Source: Streptomyces sp. NRRL F-2664 (lineage in GTDB: Bacteria; Actinomycetota; Actinomycetes; Streptomycetales; Streptomycetaceae). From it: a stretch of DNA of 16,629 bases. A program made the position numbers and the translations under genes. Location of the stretch: assembly GCF_000719345.1 (NCBI RefSeq), contig NZ_JOFX01000064.1, forward strand, positions 1-16,629, in the 5' to 3' direction. The first letter of the stretch is position 1. Each line of letters starts with the position of its first letter. The notes below the pieces were generated by a model. That model did no database searches and was not told the DNA's origin. It saw only the letters and a list, made by a program, of their open reading frames with translations. Below, piece by piece: positions 13,785 through 16,629 of the stretch.

Positions 13785-15339
13785 CAAGGGGCCGTCCTGG
13801 CCTGTGCGGTAGGTGGCGGGTCCGGTTTTGCAGATGAGGCCGTTGCGGGCCCATCGGTCGAGCTGCCGTCGCATGGTTGCGAGGGTGATGTCGCGGGGGT
13901 GCCAGTGGCGGTCGGGTTCTGTGTCGAGCAGTCCAGGACGCGCTGCCGGCGGCGGTTGCCGAGCAGGGCGTGGCGGCCGTCGTGTGGGGCAGTGGGCAGG
14001 TCAGGATCGGGCTCGAGGATGGTGATGGCCAGGCCGGTGACAGTGCGGCTGGGGTCCGGGCGGCCGTCTTGTCGGCGGTCGCTTGACCTTGCGGGTGCTG
14101 ACGCGGGGCCGCCTGGGCGGGAGGAACTGGTCCAGGCTCCGCCGGCCGCCCGAGACCTTGCCGTCCAGGCCACAGGCATCACGGACACGGCACGACCGGC
14201 GTCATCGGTATGCAGGGCGGTGGTGAAGCCGCAGCGGTCCGGGTCAGTGCCGGGCCGGGACTCGGCGGCCTCCACCATGACCGCCCGCAGGGCGCGGCAG
14301 AGCATGAGCACGGCCCGCATCTCCTGCTCGACGCCGACGGGCCCGCCAGAGCAGAGCACGCGGCCCTGCCAGAGGGGGTGCCGCAGCGCGAAGTATGCGG
14401 ACTCGTGCTCCCAGCGCTGGTGGCAGAGGGCGGCCAGGGTTCCGGCGAAGTAGCGGCGTCCGTCGGTCAAGGCGGCGGCGAGGCGAGAGGAGCCAGGGAA
14501 GGAGATCCCGTCCTTGCAGGTCACGGTGATGGTCGCTTCGACGATGCGGACAAAGGACGGTACCGAGGACGGACAGGTCGGAGCCGTCCGCGAGGCAGGC
14601 CAGGACCGGGGCGCGGCAGCTGGCGCGGATCCGGCCCAGGAACTGGGCGCCGGTATCGGCCACCGCGGCCAGGAAGGCGCTGGCGTCGAAGCCCTTGTCC
14701 CACAAGGCCAGCATGCCGGGGCGCAGGTGGTGCAGCAGTCGGCGGGCGCAGCCGGTCCCACCGACCCCGGTGGGACCGAACACTGCGCCGGTCATGGCCC
14801 GGGTGCCGGTCTCCACCAGGGTCATCAGCCCCCCACCGGGTAGCCGCCTCGGCTCTGCGGTCCCAACCGGACCTCACTCCTGTCGCTCTCGGAGACCTTG
14901 ATAGAGCTGTACCCGGCAAGGAGACCGTGCGGAACGGTCCGAACTGCACGCCGCGTGCCGTCGGCCGGGCCAGCGGCCCAGCCAGTACTTCGAACAGGTT
15001 CCGCATCGTCGCGATACGGCGCCGCAGGGCCTTCGCGTCGGCCACGCGATCTGCAGCCCTTCCTCTGCCAGCGCCGCGGTCAGCTCCTGCCGCACCAGCC
15101 GGTAGCCGGCCTCCGGAAACAGGCACATCGCGGCATGAATACACCCCCACCCGAGTGGGAAGATCCCGCAGTCGGCGTTGCACGGTCAACGTCTCTTCCA
15201 GGACGGCGCCGGCGAGTTCGAAGGGCAGCACCCGGGTCAGCTCACCCAGACGACCGGGAGCGAACCGGCCTCCGGCCACCGTGAACTGGCGGGCCACGGT
15301 CGCCAGACCCGGCGGCGAGGCACAGTGACGTACAGGCAA
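13785..15339 (-). pseudogene. IS4-family transposase, multiply frameshifted
   Basis: Pieces of one transposase are scattered over three frames in the correct order. The N-terminus (AGGRFAPGRLGELTRVLPFE, then TVQRRLRDLPTRVGVY) breaks near 15130 by a short deletion and resumes as MCLFPEAGYRLVRQELTAAL. Then come LFEVLAGPLARPT and FGPFRTVS, a break near 14920, VETGTRAMTGAVFGPTGVGG, LWDKGFDASAFLAAVADTGA, a switch near 14570, QRWEHESAYFALRHPLWQGR, PRVSTRKVK, and a winged-helix tail (LLDTEPDRHWHPRDITLATM, then RRQLDRW) in a third frame. The second catalytic Asp (WDKGFD) and the Glu of the ERWEHES-like motif remain. The first Asp, normally in an SFDG-C-S-S context, is destroyed by the break near 14920 (SLPGTA). 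At least five frame changes make it inactive. Confidence 0.85.
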
Positions 15340-15442
15340 CGGAGCTTCGTGGGCGGCAGAAGTCTTGGCGGACTACCTGCTCCAACGGGGCTCCGTTGCC
15401 CACGTGCCCCCGCCGCAACACCTGCCAACTCGCCTGCCACCA

Positions 15443-15471
15443 AGCACGAAGGCGTCAACTACCCGGCCTTG
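15443..15471 (-). repeat. IS4 right terminal inverted repeat
   Basis: On the minus strand this begins caaggccgggtagttgacg and pairs with the left end. It lies upstream of the transposase start and may once have held its promoter. Confidence 0.8.
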
Positions 15472-15481
15472 GGGCTTGATC
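15472..15481. repeat. Right target-site duplication of the IS4-family element
   Basis: This is an exact copy of gggcttgatc found at 13741-13750. Removing the element plus one copy would rejoin the sequence upstream of the transfer operon with the sequence entering the IS3 fragment. Confidence 0.85.
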
Positions 15482-15503
15482 CGCTATGACGGACATCAGG
15501 TCA

Positions 15504-15519
15504 GGGGCTCCTGCGCCCC
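15504..15519. repeat. Short perfect hairpin before the IS3 orfA remnant
   Basis: ggggc and gcccc are separated by six bases just upstream of the orfA ribosome-binding region (ggaag). Stem-loops near the left ends of IS3-family elements can limit readthrough from outside. Here it is short and its role is uncertain. Confidence 0.35.
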
Positions 15520-15537
15520 GGAAGAATGATGTTCATC

Positions 15538-15808
15538 ATGGAGAGCACGGGGAAGAAGAAGCCGCGTCCTCGCCGCTCGTTCACGCCGGAGTCCAAGACC
15601 GAGACCGCCGGGCTGTGCCGTCGGGGCGGCCGTTCGGCCGGCCAGCTCGCCGAGGAATTCGACCTGGCCGAGACCGCGGTGGGGGAGGTCGAGGTCGACG
15701 CGGGTGAACGGGACGGTCTCACCAGCAGCGAACGCGAGGAGCTGGCGGCACTGCAGCGTGGGAACCGCAGGCTGCGGGAGGACGCCGGCATCCTCAGGCG
15801 TGCGACGG
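15538..15808 (+). pseudogene. Truncated IS3-family transposase OrfA
   Basis: Starting at ATG 15538, the frame reads MESTGKKKPRPRRSFTPESK, then LAEEFDLAETAV, then LTSSEREELAALQRGNRRLR and EDAGILRRAT. This is the helix-turn-helix plus leucine-zipper OrfA of IS3-family elements. Near residue 48 the usual R-E-W-V-K-x-A segment is shortened to GEVEVDAG, suggesting a small internal deletion. After ILRRAT (about 15808) the expected end (AFFAKE-like) is replaced by unrelated residues, and the catalytic OrfB is missing. The frame itself runs on to a stop at 16036-16038 through foreign sequence. A 5-bp GGGGC/GCCCC hairpin lies just before the start (15504-15519). This is a remnant, not a functional gene. 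Confidence 0.8.
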
Positions 15809-15936
15809 TGAGTTCAACCCGTCAGCGCAACAGCGTCGCTGAAAATCCTCAATATTGCGAGGGCTTATGCACCGGATTGTTGCAGCAAGCAATATCCGGC
15901 ACAGCGCCGGGATCCCCCCTCAAGCCCCCGAGTGTG
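15809..15936. other. Junction between the IS3 fragment and the RHS gene
   Basis: About 130 bp of lower-GC sequence with no gene. An imperfect hairpin (ccggat...ttgc at 15872-15883 against gcaa...atccgg at 15889-15899) lies ~40 bp beyond the RHS stop and could aid termination of that leftward gene, although no T-run follows on the minus strand. The space is too short for an immunity gene. Confidence 0.4.
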
Positions 15937-16629
15937 TTATGTGTTAAGAAAATCTTCTTTCTTTACTCTCGTCATCGACCTTACGACTCCGGAGTTTGCT
16001 ATCACATTAAGGGATGTGAGCCATTCCGGCTTTTCTGAGCTGCTGTGCTCATGATTTTCGTTCATCCGCCTTACGGTTTTCTGGAATTCATTGGCTGTCT
16101 GGCGTATGTCTGCTACTAGAACGTCAGTCACTCGCTCGTCGAGTGCACGTGAAAGGACCGACATGATACCCAGGTCGGTCAGCGCTTGCTCGATGTCGAA
16201 CTTAACCCAGAATAGTAGAGCATGGTTCCTGTCGTCTTCCGACAGGTTGCGGATTTTCTTATGTGCGGCCGCTGCCCTGTCGTAGATGAAGCTGGATTCA
16301 ACCCCGAAAACCCTATAGAAGGGGCTTCCTCCTGCTTCGCGGAGGGCTGCAGCGCTTGTCGGCAATTGCAGCCTCGACGCTTCACTACCTATAGAGGACT
16401 CCTTGGAACCCTTCTCTGCGTGCTTCGCCGAGCCTGGAACGCGATCGATGGCATACACCTCTGGATCCTCAACGTGGAGGCCGTGCTGCCGACGGATGCG
16501 CAAAGTTATATTTCCGGTGGGGTCGGTGTGTTCGATGGGGTTGGCTGCGTAGGCTTGGTATTTGTTGAGGGGTGTGGGGTGGGGGTCGCGGGTGGTGAAG
16601 CGGCCGGTTTCGGGGTGGTAGAGGCGTGC
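15937..16629 (-). CDS. RHS-repeat protein C-terminus with unrecognised variable domain (5' end outside window)
   Basis: Reading leftward from the edge, the first residues are ARLYHPETGRFTTRDPHPTP, then LNKYQAYAANPIEHTDPTGN. This is the RHS repeat-associated core motif (R-x-Y-D/H-P-x-x-G-R-F-x-x-x-D-P ... N-P-x-x-x-x-D-P-x-G) that ends the cage of RHS/YD-repeat proteins. About 190 residues follow to TAA at 15939-15937. In this family the part after D-P-x-G is a variable C-terminal domain, often a toxin released from the cage. Here it is mostly predicted helix (for example FDIEQALTDLGIMSVLSRAL, then VTDVLVADIRQTANEFQKTV) with no catalytic motif I recognise. This tract has clearly lower GC than the rest (28 G/C of 60 at 16201-16260), consistent with a swapped-in cassette. 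The TTG at 16503 is internal, not the true start. Confidence 0.85.
   Translation of the reverse strand, partial: ARLYHPETGRFTTRDPHPTPLNKYQAYAANPIEHTDPTGNITLRIRRQHGLHVEDPEVYAIDRVPGSAKHAEKGSKESSIGSEASRLQLPTSAAALREAGGSPFYRVFGVESSFIYDRAAAAHKKIRNLSEDDRNHALLFWVKFDIEQALTDLGIMSVLSRALDERVTDVLVADIRQTANEFQKTVRRMNENHEHSSSEKPEWLTSLNVIANSGVVRSMTRVKKEDFLNT

Larger units (their letters stand above)
13751..15471 (-). mobile_element. Degenerate IS4-family insertion sequence, 1721 bp, with both ends
   Basis: Both termini are preserved. The left end begins caaggccggatagttaacg and the reverse complement of the right end begins caaggccgggtagttgacg. About 24 of the first 29 bases agree, including cgtgct further in. 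A perfect 10-bp direct repeat flanks the element. A single transposase gene occupies the interior on the minus strand but is broken (see the pseudogene). The element separates the transfer operon from the IS3 fragment and RHS gene. Intact ends with a dead transposase mean it could move only if an active relative supplied transposase. Confidence 0.85.

Noticed and set aside
13733..15339. Several separate genes in the IS4 region
   Set aside because: The pieces align in order to a single transposase and share its motifs, so they are frameshifted fragments of one gene between matching inverted repeats.
15872..15899. Intrinsic terminator for the RHS gene
   Set aside because: The hairpin is interrupted and no T-run follows on the minus strand, so it is mentioned only as a weak possibility.
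16179..16385. Small overlapping genes within the RHS C-terminal region, either strand
   Set aside because: They lack ribosome binding sites and lie within the in-frame continuation of the RHS core, which is the better-supported reading.

Overview
This window is very GC-rich and read almost entirely in GC-ending codons. Its gene families (a TcpC-like transfer protein, a Replic_Relax protein, Streptomyces-type IS4 and IS3 transposases, an RHS protein) point to an actinomycete, most likely Streptomyces or a close relative. It looks like part of an accessory region: an integrative/conjugative element, a plasmid, or an old remnant of one. No housekeeping genes, tRNA or rRNA are visible.

Layout from left to right. 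Positions 1-610 hold gene debris: the last codons of one reading frame, a truncated GNAT acetyltransferase, and a short fragment of unknown origin. A small minus-strand gene at 611-901 looks like a RelE/ParE-fold toxin. It is followed by a 378-bp gene-free stretch with a 9-bp tandem repeat. From 13589 down to 1280, nine minus-strand genes run as one unbroken translationally coupled operon in which every gene overlaps the next by 1, 4 or 16 nt. The order is TcpC/ConB-like, a small two-helix membrane protein (ConC position), PrgI/TcpE (ConD)-like, VirB4/ConE-like ATPase, VirB6/ConG-like polytopic protein, a CwlT-like two-domain peptidoglycan hydrolase, a membrane-anchored protein of unknown function, a VirD4/TraG-like coupling ATPase, and a Replic_Relax family protein. 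The order of the channel genes matches the con genes of ICEBs1 and the tcp genes of pCW3. This is therefore a single-strand-DNA-type conjugation channel, not the TraB (FtsK-like) double-strand system typical of Streptomyces.

Expected roles: the hydrolase opens the wall; TcpC, ConC-like, PrgI-like and VirB6-like proteins form the membrane channel; the VirB4-like ATPase energises it; the VirD4-like ATPase brings in the DNA; and the Replic_Relax protein probably belongs to the DNA-processing side. No recognisable relaxase, oriT, integrase or att site lies inside the window.

Upstream of the operon, at 13751-15471, is a complete but dead IS4-family insertion with ~29-bp inverted repeats and a perfect 10-bp target duplication. 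Its transposase is broken by several frameshifts. Next comes a truncated IS3-family orfA (15538 to about 15808). Beyond it lies a markedly lower-GC tract encoding the C-terminus of an RHS-repeat protein (minus strand, 5' part outside the window), with a roughly 180-residue variable C-terminal domain that I do not recognise. No immunity gene is visible directly downstream of it, because the IS3 fragment begins about 130 bp away.
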